In this document: positions 26,383-35,212 of the stretch, one piece after another
Position numbering within the stretch: the first letter of the stretch is position 1
Layout: each line of letters opens with the position of its first letter
Assembly (NCBI RefSeq): GCF_001679005.1
Contig: NZ_LXTW01000012.1
Coordinates: forward strand, 143,116-207,115
Length of the DNA stretch: 64,000 nucleotides
Direction: 5' to 3'
From: Moraxella nonliquefaciens
Lineage (GTDB): Bacteria; Pseudomonadota; Gammaproteobacteria; Pseudomonadales; Moraxellaceae
Position numbers and translations under genes: made by a program
The notes under the pieces: generated by a model
Databases searched by the model: none
The model's input: only the letters and a program-made list of their open reading frames with translations
Told to the model about the DNA's origin: nothing

Positions 26383-26408
26383 ACCCAAAGGGGTTTAAAC
26401 CCAAGGGG
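26383..26408 (+). promoter_or_regulatory. Tandem operator-like motifs overlapping the ribosome site
   Basis: ACCCAAAGGGG (26383-26393) and ACCCAAGGGG (26399-26408) repeat with a 16-base start-to-start spacing, about one and a half helical turns. The second contains the AAGGGG ribosome site of the gene at 26416. The same motif (ACCCATTGGGG) is the higBA spacer palindrome. Confidence 0.55.
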
Positions 26409-26415
26409 AATTTTT

Positions 26416-26685
26416 ATGATTTCACAACTTTTTGATAATGCAACAAAAAAAGCAGGCAATCAAACAGCATTAGCCGAAATCTTAGGGCTAACACAGCAAA
26501 GATTATCAGCATTCAAAAACTACAAAACAGGGGATAAAAGAAAGCCCAACGATGAAACAATCATTAGGCTTGCGGAGTATATGGGACTAGATAAGGCAGA
26601 TACTTTGTATCAAGCAAAATTAGAGTTAGAGCCTGAAAATGCACACCTTTGGGAGTTTCTAAATGGCGTGCCTGGCGGGAATTGA
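26416..26685 (+). CDS. Phage-type regulator (DUF3693/XRE-like), C-terminus running into tRNA-Arg
   Basis: 89 residues. A helix-turn-helix-like segment NQTALAEILGLTQQRLSAFKNYKTG (about 18-42), followed by KRKPNDETIIRLAEYMGLD and QAKLELE, resembles DUF3693 proteins of filamentous phages of the Cf1c type. A role as repressor is inferred. The last seven codons and the stop lie inside the 3' part of the convergent tRNA-Arg gene, so the original C-terminus was probably cut or created at the attachment site. ATG 26416 has AAGGGG 7 bases upstream. Confidence 0.6.
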   Translation: MISQLFDNATKKAGNQTALAEILGLTQQRLSAFKNYKTGDKRKPNDETIIRLAEYMGLDKADTLYQAKLELEPENAHLWEFLNGVPGGN

Positions 26686-26740
26686 ACCCACGACCTTTGG
26701 CTTCGGAGGCCAACACTCTATCCAACTGAGCTACAGGCAC
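26664..26740 (-). tRNA. tRNA-Arg (anticodon CCG)
   Basis: Cloverleaf of 77 bases including an encoded CCA. Acceptor GTGCCTG pairs with CAGGCAC, the anticodon stem TTGGC/GCCAA encloses loop CTCCGAA giving CCG, and the T arm is GTGGG-TTCAATT-CCCGC. Reads CGG. Its 3' end borders the phage-derived island, a typical attachment position. No clear -35 was seen; TAGAAT upstream is a possible -10. Confidence 0.95.
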
Positions 26741-26932
26741 ATTTTAATCCCATATTCTAGCAAAATTTTACCAAAATTACCATACTTTTTTAACATGCTA
26801 AAAAATATTGCTAATTTTTTACAAATTACATAAAAAACATGGCATTTTATCCTTGTTTTCCCTTATAATAGCAGGGGTAATTTTCCCAAACCCAGAATAA
26901 CAAGATTATTCAAGGCTAAACGAGATAAGACA

Positions 26933-27478
26933 ATGAAAAAAATTGTAACTTTATCTTTTGCCACATTGTTGGCAATTTTTGGCATGACGACAGGTCAAGC
27001 AAGTGAAGCACCTGCCAATGCAGAAGCGACCAACCAAGCTCAGGCAGAGACCGCAGTTGCAGAAGCATCACAAGCCCAAGCCAAAAAAGAACCCATTGTG
27101 CAGGACAGTGCTCAGGTCAAAAAGCTCATTGCCATGTATCCACAATTGGTGGCACGTATTGCCCCTGTGGGTAAAGTTTGCTTTGATGGTGAAGAGTGTG
27201 ATATCAACATCACCGTACTGGCTCCTGCGGTAGAGGGTGTGGCTCGTCCAGGTGACCAACTTTATAAGGCAATCTGTGCCACTTGTCATGATGCAGGTTT
27301 GGTAGGAGCTCCCAAAATAGGTACCTCTGACTGGACAGCACGTATTGCCAAAGGTAAGACAACTTTGTATGACCATGCCATCAATGGCTTTAATGCCATG
27401 CCTGCCCGTGGTGGTGCAGACATCTCTGATGATGAAGTAAAAAATGCGGTTGATTATATCATCACTCAATCTCAATAA
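26933..27478 (+). CDS. Cytochrome c5-like c-type cytochrome
   Basis: Periplasmic monohaem electron carrier, 181 residues. Signal peptide to about residue 23 (QASEA), then an Ala/Gln-rich linker, then a cytochrome domain (from about 95) with the haem motif CATCH near 117 and the axial Met in NAMPARGG near 159. LYKAICATCHDAGLVGAPKIG in part matches the c5/c555 group. It is preceded by tRNA-Arg (divergent) and stands alone, with the exporter genes 163 bases downstream. Confidence 0.9.
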   Translation: MKKIVTLSFATLLAIFGMTTGQASEAPANAEATNQAQAETAVAEASQAQAKKEPIVQDSAQVKKLIAMYPQLVARIAPVGKVCFDGEECDINITVLAPAVEGVARPGDQLYKAICATCHDAGLVGAPKIGTSDWTARIAKGKTTLYDHAINGFNAMPARGGADISDDEVKNAVDYIITQSQ

Positions 27479-27641
27479 TTTATCTAATGACACCAAATGG
27501 CTTAGGTGGGCAACCACTTAGGCGATTTGTCTTTGCTGTGTTTTGGTAATTTTTATATCATATTTTTATACCATATAAGATAACACCCATGCAAAACATG
27601 ACTGACCAAACACACCCAGCCTAAACATAATTTTAAAAACC

Positions 27642-28580
27642 ATGACCATGCCAGCTTTAACAATATCCAACCTTAAAAAAACCTATCCTAACGGCTTTAC
27701 CGCCCTAAAAGGTGTGGATTTGACTGTGCCACAAGGTGAATTTTTTGCTTTGCTTGGTGCTAATGGGGCGGGTAAATCCACCATGATTGGTATTATTAGC
27801 TCATTATTTCCACAAACAGATGGTACGGTGCAGATTTTTGGTGTGGATTTGCACAAAAATCCAAGCCTTGCCAAATCCTATTTGGGCATTGTTCCCCAAG
27901 AATTTAATTTTAATCAATTTGAAAAATGTTTGGACATTCTCATCATTCAAGCAGGCTATTACGGCATAAAAAAGAAAGATGCTCTACCTCGGGCGCAATT
28001 TTTATTAAAAGAATTGGGGCTTTGGGATAAACAAGATGAAAAGGCTCGTTCGCTCTCTGGCGGTATGAAACGCCGTTTGATGATTGCTCGTGCCTTGATA
28101 CACCGCCCCAAACTGCTCATATTAGATGAACCAACCGCAGGGGTAGATATTGAATTGCGTCGTTCTATGTGGGATTTTATTGAACACTTGAATAAAAATG
28201 AAGGCACTACCATTATTTTGACCACTCACTATTTAGAAGAAGCTGAACAGTTATGTAAATACATTGCCATATTAAATCATGGTGAGATTTTAATTAATAC
28301 CGATATGAAATCACTACTTACGCAGTTATCGTTAGAAACTTTTGTATTTGATTTAAAAGATGAATTAAATAACACGCCAACCATCAATAATATCAGCCAC
28401 ATAACTTTATCGGATAATAAAACCCTAGAAATTACACTTAATAAAAACCAAAATCTAAATGATGTATTTCGCCAATTAAATGATTTTAATATCCAAATTG
28501 TTAGCATGAGAAATAAAAACAACCGCCTAGAAGAATTATTTATGGGAGTGGTAGACAATCACTCTCAAAATAGCAAATAA
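27642..28580 (+). CDS. yadG: ABC transporter ATP-binding protein (YadG-like)
   Basis: ATPase subunit of an ABC-2 exporter, 312 residues. Walker A GANGAGKST near residue 38, Q-loop in VPQEFNFN near 84, signature LSGGMKRR near 138, Walker B LLILDEPTAGVD near 158 and the switch His in TTHYLEEAE near 193. A C-terminal extension of about 90 residues is typical for this group. The substrate is unknown. It precedes its permease by 38 bases. ATG 27642 or 27648 can both start it. Confidence 0.92.
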   Translation: MTMPALTISNLKKTYPNGFTALKGVDLTVPQGEFFALLGANGAGKSTMIGIISSLFPQTDGTVQIFGVDLHKNPSLAKSYLGIVPQEFNFNQFEKCLDILIIQAGYYGIKKKDALPRAQFLLKELGLWDKQDEKARSLSGGMKRRLMIARALIHRPKLLILDEPTAGVDIELRRSMWDFIEHLNKNEGTTIILTTHYLEEAEQLCKYIAILNHGEILINTDMKSLLTQLSLETFVFDLKDELNNTPTINNISHITLSDNKTLEITLNKNQNLNDVFRQLNDFNIQIVSMRNKNNRLEELFMGVVDNHSQNSK

Positions 28581-28618
28581 ATGACGGAAAAAATATATTA
28601 ATATTATTAAGGAAAATC

Positions 28619-29389
28619 ATGAACAGTCAATTAGTCGCTTTTAACACCTTACTATTTAAAGAAATAAAACGCATTGTCCGTATTTGGCCTCAAACTTTAT
28701 TGCCCCCTGTTATTACCATGACGTTATATTTTGTAATATTTGGACAAATGATAGGTTCTCGTATCGGAGAGATGGGAGGCGTGAGTTATATGCAATTTAT
28801 CGTGCCTGGTCTTATCATGATGTCGGTCATTACCAACAGTTATTCTAATGTGGTTTCATCATTTTTTAGCACCAAATTTCATGGCAGTATTGATGAAATG
28901 TTGGTCTCGCCCATCTCCAAGCATGCCATATTATTGGGCTATGTGGGCGGTGGTGTGTTTCGTGGGCTTGCCATTGCGTTAATTGTGAGTATTGTGGCAT
29001 TATTTTTTACCCAATTAACAATCAGTCATTTTCCGATCATGCTTATTACCATTATTGGCACATCTGTGTTGTTTTCATTGGGTGGATTTGTTAATGCAGT
29101 ATTTGCCCATTCTTTTGATGATATTTCTATTGTGCCAAGTTTTATTTTAACGCCCTTAACTTATTTGGGCGGTGTATTTTATTCATTGGAGAATTTATCA
29201 TCTTTTTGGCAAAATTTATCTTTACTAAACCCCATCGTATATATGGTCAATGCTTTTCGTTATGGCATATTGGGGCATTCTGATGTCAATGTTTGTTATT
29301 CGTTATTGGCAATTTTGGTATTTTGTGTATTGTTTTACGGTGTGGCGTATAAAATACTAAAAGATGGTAAAAGAATTCGAATCTCTTGA
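28619..29389 (+). CDS. yadH: ABC-2 type transporter permease (YadH-like)
   Basis: 256 residues with six hydrophobic segments in the ABC-2 membrane fold. The segment FVNAVFAHSFDDISIVPSFILTPLTYLGGVFYS in part (about 160-192) carries the conserved PLTYLGGVFY motif. AAGGA precedes the ATG at 28619. It partners the ATPase just upstream and would form a dimeric exporter in the inner membrane; cargo cannot be told. Confidence 0.92.
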   Translation: MNSQLVAFNTLLFKEIKRIVRIWPQTLLPPVITMTLYFVIFGQMIGSRIGEMGGVSYMQFIVPGLIMMSVITNSYSNVVSSFFSTKFHGSIDEMLVSPISKHAILLGYVGGGVFRGLAIALIVSIVALFFTQLTISHFPIMLITIIGTSVLFSLGGFVNAVFAHSFDDISIVPSFILTPLTYLGGVFYSLENLSSFWQNLSLLNPIVYMVNAFRYGILGHSDVNVCYSLLAILVFCVLFYGVAYKILKDGKRIRIS

Positions 29390-29520
29390 TATTACTAATA
29401 CATATTTTCATACAATGGCAGATAATCATGTGATGATAAATTGAATGATATTAAACATTCGTCAAATTTTAATAAAATGCCATCAATGGTAAATACTTCC
29501 ACTGGATTGAGGTAAATATA

Positions 29521-30378
29521 ATGAGTATTCATGGCGTATTAGGTGAGAGTACCACTTATTCAAAAACTTATGACCCTGCTATTTTATATCCCATATCTCG
29601 TCAAATCGGGCGAGATGAGATTTTAAAAGAGGTGAATTTTGATTTTAATGAATATGATGATGACTTAAAAAAAGGTGCTGATATTTGGCAAGCCTTTGAA
29701 TTGTCGTGGCTAAACCCTATTGGTGTCTCACAAGTGGCAATGGCTCGCTTTATCATCCCTGCCAATTCACCAAATATTATAGAATCCAAATCATTAAAGT
29801 TGTATCTAAATAGCCTAAACTTTACCAAATTTCATCATATCAATGAATTAAAAAGCATTTTGCAAAAAGATTTATCCATTTGTGTGGGTGCTGATGTGGG
29901 TGTAGAGATTATTGAGATGGACAGTGATGAGCTGACCATTGCAAGACCGATGGGCATTTGTATTGATGAGGCGTTGCATGATTTTTCCGATGAGGTTATT
30001 TTAACCGATGATATTGATGATGGTTTTTTGAAAAATGCCAATAAAGGTGAATTAAAAACATATCAATTTTATAGCAATCTGTTACGTTCAAACTGCCCTG
30101 TAACCAATCAACCTGATTGGGGGACGGTGCAAATTGAAATAACAAGCGAGTATGAATTGGATTTTGGCGATGTATTAAAATACATTTTGTCATTTAGGCA
30201 ACATAACGGTTTTCATGAGCAGTGCGTAGAGCGTATATTTGCTGACTTGATGATGTCTTTTCATCCAACCTCCTTAAAAGTGCTGGCAAATTATACCAGA
30301 CGTGGAGGCATTGATATCAACCCTGTACGAGTTTTTCATGCCAATAGGGGGCAGATGCTAAGATTGATTCGTCAATAA
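29521..30378 (+). CDS. queF: NADPH-dependent 7-cyano-7-deazaguanine reductase
   Basis: Reduces preQ0 to preQ1 for queuosine in tRNA. The 285-residue bimodular (YqfC-type) form found in E. coli. The catalytic Cys sits in SNCPVTNQPDWGTVQI near residue 194, with the Asp 7 residues later. The Glu-bearing SFRQHNGFHEQCVERI motif is near 228 and the ANYTRRGGIDINPVR signature near 260. GAGG precedes the ATG at 29521. The gene is alone, with no other que genes nearby. Confidence 0.97.
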   Translation: MSIHGVLGESTTYSKTYDPAILYPISRQIGRDEILKEVNFDFNEYDDDLKKGADIWQAFELSWLNPIGVSQVAMARFIIPANSPNIIESKSLKLYLNSLNFTKFHHINELKSILQKDLSICVGADVGVEIIEMDSDELTIARPMGICIDEALHDFSDEVILTDDIDDGFLKNANKGELKTYQFYSNLLRSNCPVTNQPDWGTVQIEITSEYELDFGDVLKYILSFRQHNGFHEQCVERIFADLMMSFHPTSLKVLANYTRRGGIDINPVRVFHANRGQMLRLIRQ

Positions 30379-30447
30379 AAGACAAACAAAAAAAGACAAA
30401 CCGTCTGGTCTGCCTTTTTGGATATACCGCTGTCAACATATTAAAAA

Positions 30448-32175
30448 TCAAAACTTTGCTAATAACTCATCCAGTTCTAACAACGCTTTATCATCACTGC
30501 CACGTTTGGCGTATTCGTATTTGCCATCAGTCAGGTTACGCTCTGAGACAACAATACGATGTGGAATGCCAATCAGCTCCAAATCAGCAAATTTAACACC
30601 CGCTCGCTCGTCTCTGTCATCTAGTAGAACGTTTACACCTTTTGATTTTAGGATTTTGTAAAGCTCATCTGCCTTAGCTTCGGCATTGCCATCTTTGGAC
30701 TTCATGGGAACGACAGCCACATAAAAAGGTGCGATATTATCGGCAGGGTCTGGGGTGTTTGCCCATAGACAACCTTTGTCATCATGGTTTTGTTCTAGGC
30801 TTGCTGCGATGATACGGCTCACACCAATGCCATAACAGCCCATCATGAGTGTAACAGGCTTGCCCTCTTTGCCAAGTACAGTACAACCTAAGGCGTGTGA
30901 GTATTTGTTACCAAGCTGAAAAATGTGCCCAACCTCAATGCCACGCTTGATTTGTAGCACGCCTTTACCATCAGGGCTCGGGTCGCCGTTTACGACGTTG
31001 CGAATGTCTGCCACTTCTGTGTAGACAGCATCACGCTCCCAGTTCATGCCTGTGGTGTGTTTGTTGGCGATGTTTGCACCGCTGACAAAATCCGCCATGA
31101 CCGAAGCACTTTTATCAACAATCACAGTCATGCCATATTGTGCTAAGTCCACACCGATATAGCCTTTGATGAGACCTGCCGTCTTTATCTCGTCCTCTGT
31201 TGCCATTTCTAGGGGTGCTTTGACTTGTGGTAACTTCTGTGCTTTTAACTCGTTTAGGGTATGGTCGCCACGAAGCACAAGAGCAACCAGCTTTGGCATG
31301 TCAGGGGCATCATCTGAGTGTGAGCCTTTGACGATGAGCGTTTTTACCGTACATGTCAGGTCTAAGCCCAAATACTCCGCCACTTCTTGACAGGTAGGCA
31401 TATTTGGTGTGTCCACATTCGTACGTGGTTTGCTTGGGGCAGGGCGTGTGGTGATACAGACCGCTTCGGCAAGCTCTACATTGGCTGAATAATCCGACTC
31501 TGTGCTAAATGCAATGTCATCTTCACCGCTGTCGGCAAGCACATGAAATTCATGGCTGGCAAATCCTCCAATTGAGCCAGTATCAGCTTGTACCGCCCGA
31601 AAATCAAGCCCTAAACGAGTAAAAATACGTTCATAAGCATCATAGAAATCTTGATAAGTTTGGGCAAGACTGTCTTTGTCAATATGAAACGAATAAGCAT
31701 CTTTCATGGTAAATTCACGAGCTCGCATCACGCCAAAACGTGGACGAATCTCATCACGGAATTTGGTTTGGATTTGATAGTACGTACAAGGCAGCTGTTT
31801 GTAGCTATTTAATTGGTTGCGAGTAATGTCGGTAATAACCTCTTCGTGGGTGGGGCCTAGCACAAAATCACGATTATGGCGGTCCTTAAAGCGAAGTAGC
31901 TCCGCCCCATAATCCTCCCAACGCCCACTCTCTTGCCACAGTTCGGCAGGTTGGACAACAGGCATGAGCAGTTCTTGGGCGTCTATACGTTCCATCTCTT
32001 CACGGACAATTTTTTCAACTCGTTTTAATACACGCAAGCCCATGGGCATCCACACATAAAGCCCTGAGGCAAGTTTGCGAATCAGTCCTGCCTTTATCAT
32101 CAGCTGGGCGGAGATGACATCAGCATCGCTTGGGGTGTTACGAAGTGTGGCTAGGGTAAATTGGCTGGCTTTCAT
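30448..32175 (-). CDS. proS: Proline--tRNA ligase
   Basis: Class II synthetase, bacterial type with an editing (INS/YbaK-like) domain. Motif 1 near MPVVQPAELWQESGRW, motif 2 FRDEIRPRFGVMRAREFTMKDAYSFH in part (about 136-160), the editing insertion at about 225-395, motif 3 GCYGIGVSRI near 441 and an anticodon-binding domain at the end. The ATG at 32175 gives 575 residues and has GTGAGA just upstream; an in-frame start four codons earlier is weaker. Transcribed convergent to queF. Confidence 0.96.
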   Translation of the reverse strand: MKASQFTLATLRNTPSDADVISAQLMIKAGLIRKLASGLYVWMPMGLRVLKRVEKIVREEMERIDAQELLMPVVQPAELWQESGRWEDYGAELLRFKDRHNRDFVLGPTHEEVITDITRNQLNSYKQLPCTYYQIQTKFRDEIRPRFGVMRAREFTMKDAYSFHIDKDSLAQTYQDFYDAYERIFTRLGLDFRAVQADTGSIGGFASHEFHVLADSGEDDIAFSTESDYSANVELAEAVCITTRPAPSKPRTNVDTPNMPTCQEVAEYLGLDLTCTVKTLIVKGSHSDDAPDMPKLVALVLRGDHTLNELKAQKLPQVKAPLEMATEDEIKTAGLIKGYIGVDLAQYGMTVIVDKSASVMADFVSGANIANKHTTGMNWERDAVYTEVADIRNVVNGDPSPDGKGVLQIKRGIEVGHIFQLGNKYSHALGCTVLGKEGKPVTLMMGCYGIGVSRIIAASLEQNHDDKGCLWANTPDPADNIAPFYVAVVPMKSKDGNAEAKADELYKILKSKGVNVLLDDRDERAGVKFADLELIGIPHRIVVSERNLTDGKYEYAKRGSDDKALLELDELLAKF

Positions 32176-32536
32176 GATAATTCTCACTGATTGATATTTT
32201 AGGTTGTGTTTTGCACTTTAAAAGGATTGGCAAAGCAAATTAGCGTTACTTTGTTCATGTAGGAGCAGGGCATAAGTAGGGTGTTTTGGCATAACATTCA
32301 TCCCATACGTCCAAATTTTATCACATCGCTAAAATGGTTTGGTAAAATGCCCCAAATTTCACATTTGGTAAAAACGTATTATATTAAAGTAAACTTTGGT
32401 AACTGTGCAAGTCTTTTTATTAAAATTTCACAAATTTTTCCCCATAAAATGTTATGATAACCAAAGACACCAACTCTTTAACCCTTATTTTACCCTTATT
32501 TTACTTTTTTATTCATCCATCCATACAGGGAGACAC
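32176..32536. other. Intergenic region between proS and the DUF4230 gene
   Basis: About 360 bases between divergent genes. It contains a short inverted repeat CCAAAT-ttcac-ATTTGG near 32352-32368 and AT-rich stretches with -10-like hexamers (TATATT near 32379). No gene was recognised. The frame of the downstream gene is open back to 32396 but without a ribosome site there. Confidence 0.5.
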
Positions 32537-33202
32537 ATGATTATGCCTACCCCAAAATCCAAAAAAACCAATAAATTCACCTTATTTTGTGTCGTGGCTG
32601 TCATGGCGATGATTGTGTTTTTGGCGATTTTTTGGACGCTAAAATTCACCGAGGAGCCCGCCGTATCTGCCATTAGCCGAGATGGTGTTGTTACTGAGAT
32701 TCAAAAAATGGCTCGCTTAAATACCGTTGCTTTTAGCGTGGATACGGTCATCACTGCCCAAAAAGAGGGTAATTGGTACAAACTTTGGCAGGACGAACAA
32801 AAAGGGCTTTTTGTGGCAAAAGGACGTGTTTTGGCAGGCGTGGATTTAGAAAAAATTACGGCACAAAACGTGGTTGTTACCTTTGACCCTCAGACCGATC
32901 CCAAAGTCGCCCCGCACGCCAACATTACCGTAACCTTGCCCCCATCGCAGGTATTTGAAGTTTTTCTTGATGACATTCAGGTCTATGACTGGAAAACAGG
33001 GTTATTTGGTGTTGCTAATAATGACCCACAAATCCTAAATCAAGCCCAAATATCCGCCAAAACCGAGGTGCTAAAAAAAGCATGTCAAGGTGATATCATG
33101 ACACTTGCTACCAATAATGCCACCCATCAAATCAAGGGCTTATTTGCCTTGACAGGGGCGACGGTAACCGTTAAGGGTGATGTGGGAGCATGCAGGGTAT
33201 GA
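32537..33202 (+). CDS. DUF4230 family membrane-anchored protein
   Basis: About 221 residues. AGGGAG (32527-32532) precedes the ATG at 32537; the ATG two codons later is also possible. A basic N-terminus and one transmembrane helix (about 16-36) are followed by a soluble domain with the DUF4230 pattern: RLNTVAFSVDTVITAQKEGN near 62, the conserved KGRVLAGVDLEKI near 97, and LPPSQVFEVFLDD near 137. Membrane-anchored and probably periplasmic. No biochemical role is known for the family. Confidence 0.75.
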   Translation: MIMPTPKSKKTNKFTLFCVVAVMAMIVFLAIFWTLKFTEEPAVSAISRDGVVTEIQKMARLNTVAFSVDTVITAQKEGNWYKLWQDEQKGLFVAKGRVLAGVDLEKITAQNVVVTFDPQTDPKVAPHANITVTLPPSQVFEVFLDDIQVYDWKTGLFGVANNDPQILNQAQISAKTEVLKKACQGDIMTLATNNATHQIKGLFALTGATVTVKGDVGACRV

Positions 33203-33598
33203 ATGATTTGGCATGCCACATTGCTTAAAATGGGCGTGCTTGCCTTGTGGTTTATATCCATAATAATTTTATGGGTATAAAAATATTACCCAAAGGTAAA
33301 ATATTCATACTGTTTGGTATAGCCGTAAACTAAATTATGTTATAAAATACGGTCAGCGAAAGTTTGCTGAATTTATCTTTATTGTTATCCGTTTATAAAT
33401 GGCTTTTATATGTGCCTGATTTTGAGAAAATTATTGATTAAAATTAAGTTTTATTGATTAATGACAGTAACACATGACTAATGACATCGCTGTCTGTGTC
33501 ATCATTATCAATGGAATCGCAGATTTTTCAATAATTATTCTTATTTGTATCGTGCAAACAACCTTACTTTAAAAGACTTCCTGTAAAACCTTAAATTC

Positions 33599-33724
33599 TT
33601 GAATAAAATTGCTCGTGGCAAATTTGAACATTCTGATGATTTGTCGCCATCTTTTGATGGTTTTGGGGTAAATGGAAAATCTGGTATTGTAGAAAGTCTC
33701 GCTTCTGATGAAGCTTCACCCTAA
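33599..33724 (+). other. Possible short ORF or gene remnant
   Basis: An open stretch from TTG 33599 to TAA 33722-33724 reads LNKIARGKFEHSDDLSPSFD, then a Gly/Asn-rich part, and ends SLASDEASP. The composition looks protein-like and unlike the flanking AT-rich text. There is no ribosome site or ATG, and a stop lies just upstream. It may be the tail of a deleted gene; not recognised. Confidence 0.25.
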
Positions 33725-33900
33725 CGCCTTGCCAAAATGCCATGCCAAATTTTTTAGCATGACATGAGATAATGGTATTTTATTGACCTTTAAAATTTTC
33801 TACTTGAATTTTTGGGGGTTATTTAAAATCAACAATTATCATTCATGGTCGTATTAATTAAATTTGATGTTGCAATGTTGATATTGGGATAATATAAAAG

Positions 33901-33923
33901 CATCAATCAAAGGTTGATTGATG
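33901..33923. repeat. Perfect hairpin upstream of the GTPase operon
   Basis: CATCAATCAA (33901-33910) and TTGATTGATG (33914-33923) are perfect inverted arms around AGG, 122 bases before the operon start. It has no T tail, so an operator or leader structure is more likely than a terminator. Confidence 0.65.
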
Positions 33924-34044
33924 TATGTTGTATTAATTGCAAGATTAAGCAAATATTTTCTTTATCAAAAATATCAAAATAATGGCGTTAGGTAATTTAA
34001 TCAATAATCTCAAAGCAGTCGCTTTGGTTAGTTAAGAGTATATC

Positions 34045-35133
34045 ATGACGAGTACTGATAGCAAAAATACGATGCGTATTGCCATGGTTGGTATCAGCCC
34101 TGCCGACCAAATTACTTTTAAGGGTTATCTGCGTGTTTTATTACGCTTGGATGTGGATTTGGATTGGGTATCTGCTCAGGTTGATGATGTGGATTTATAT
34201 GTCATCAATCAAGATTTTAAACATTCTGCCAGCGTACAAAAACTCATTGATGCCCATCCACGCACCCCCATTTTATACCTTTGTCGTAATCTGGCAGGCG
34301 ATGGTGGCATCACTGATGATTTGTTGGTATTGCCCCTAAAACAAATCAACAACCTAAATCAATGGCTGCACCAAAAAGTAAGTGTCTTAAAAGGATTGGC
34401 CTATCAGACGCCAAGCACATCTGAGACGCCCATTAAGACAGCCCAAACAGCCGAGTCTACTCAGACAGCACAACAAGCACAGCCTGCCACAGCAAAGATG
34501 AATGATTTGATAGAGTTGGTTAAAACGTTGCATACTCGCCCTAAGTCTTTATTTGAGCTGACCCAAGATGGTGAGGTGTTGGCTGTCATTGATGGGGCAC
34601 GCCAGTTGGTGTGGCTAAAAAGTGCCAAAGTGGCAGATGTAACGGCGTGGCGACTGCGAGTGTATGGCGGGATGGCAGGTGAGTCTAAGCATGCCATAGA
34701 CATGAATCAGTGGCTTTATCAGATTGCATGGGTAAATTCCGATAAGTTACTACCGCTTATCAATCCCCAAGCCCGTCACCAGTTGCGTTCGTGGGCAAAA
34801 CCTGATAACAATGCCGACAGACGCATCATTTTGCGAACGATGGTTGCCTTAGAAGATACAGCACGCACGGTAGATGAGATTGTGGTACGTACAGGACTGA
34901 GCCGTCTTATTGTTCAAAAGGTGATTGCCTCACTGCTGTTCTCTCAGCATTTGACGGATAATAGTTACCAAAATATCAGTACCACCATTACGCCAGTACC
35001 GACCGTACCAGCACCGACCGCCCCAGTTGCCAAACCCATTCCCGCCAGTGAACCCAAACCTGAACCAAAAACCACCGAGCAACAAGAGAAGTTGGGTTTC
35101 TTATCACGTCTGCGTCGTAAGTTGGGATTATGA
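34045..35133 (+). CDS. Receiver-like / winged-helix-like protein of the GTPase operon
   Basis: 362 residues, not recognised as a named family. The first about 115 residues alternate strands and helices like a response-regulator receiver (MRIAMVGISPADQ opening, DVDLYVINQD, TPILYLCRN) but lack a clear phospho-Asp pocket. An Ala/Thr/Gln linker (about 130-155) and a middle domain follow (SLFELTQDGEVLAVIDG). A helical segment RTVDEIVVRTGLSRLIVQKVIASLLFSQHL (part, about 272-300) resembles a winged helix. A Pro/Glu-rich linker then leads to a basic end FLSRLRRKLGL. First gene of a three-gene cluster with an MglA-like GTPase, so a regulatory or adaptor role is inferred. Confidence 0.6.
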   Translation: MTSTDSKNTMRIAMVGISPADQITFKGYLRVLLRLDVDLDWVSAQVDDVDLYVINQDFKHSASVQKLIDAHPRTPILYLCRNLAGDGGITDDLLVLPLKQINNLNQWLHQKVSVLKGLAYQTPSTSETPIKTAQTAESTQTAQQAQPATAKMNDLIELVKTLHTRPKSLFELTQDGEVLAVIDGARQLVWLKSAKVADVTAWRLRVYGGMAGESKHAIDMNQWLYQIAWVNSDKLLPLINPQARHQLRSWAKPDNNADRRIILRTMVALEDTARTVDEIVVRTGLSRLIVQKVIASLLFSQHLTDNSYQNISTTITPVPTVPAPTAPVAKPIPASEPKPEPKTTEQQEKLGFLSRLRRKLGL

Positions 35134-35212
35134 TGATATCTTAATTTGCAATATCTGTATTTTTATCATACAATTATCGTCATTATTTGTATTTATTATT
35201 TAGGTAGTATTT

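Larger units (their letters stand above)
33203..34044. other. 842-base non-coding stretch
   Basis: The longest gene-free part of the window, AT-rich. It contains a 42-codon ORF-like remnant (33599-33724), a perfect 10-base-arm hairpin (33901-33923) and scattered -10-like hexamers (TATAAA, ATAATATAAA near 33890). No RNA family was recognised. It may hold decayed genes and the promoter of the downstream GTPase operon. Confidence 0.6.

Noticed and set aside
30379..30430. Terminator after queF
   Set aside because: Only a four-base AGAC/GTCT stem and an irregular T run were seen; too weak to list.
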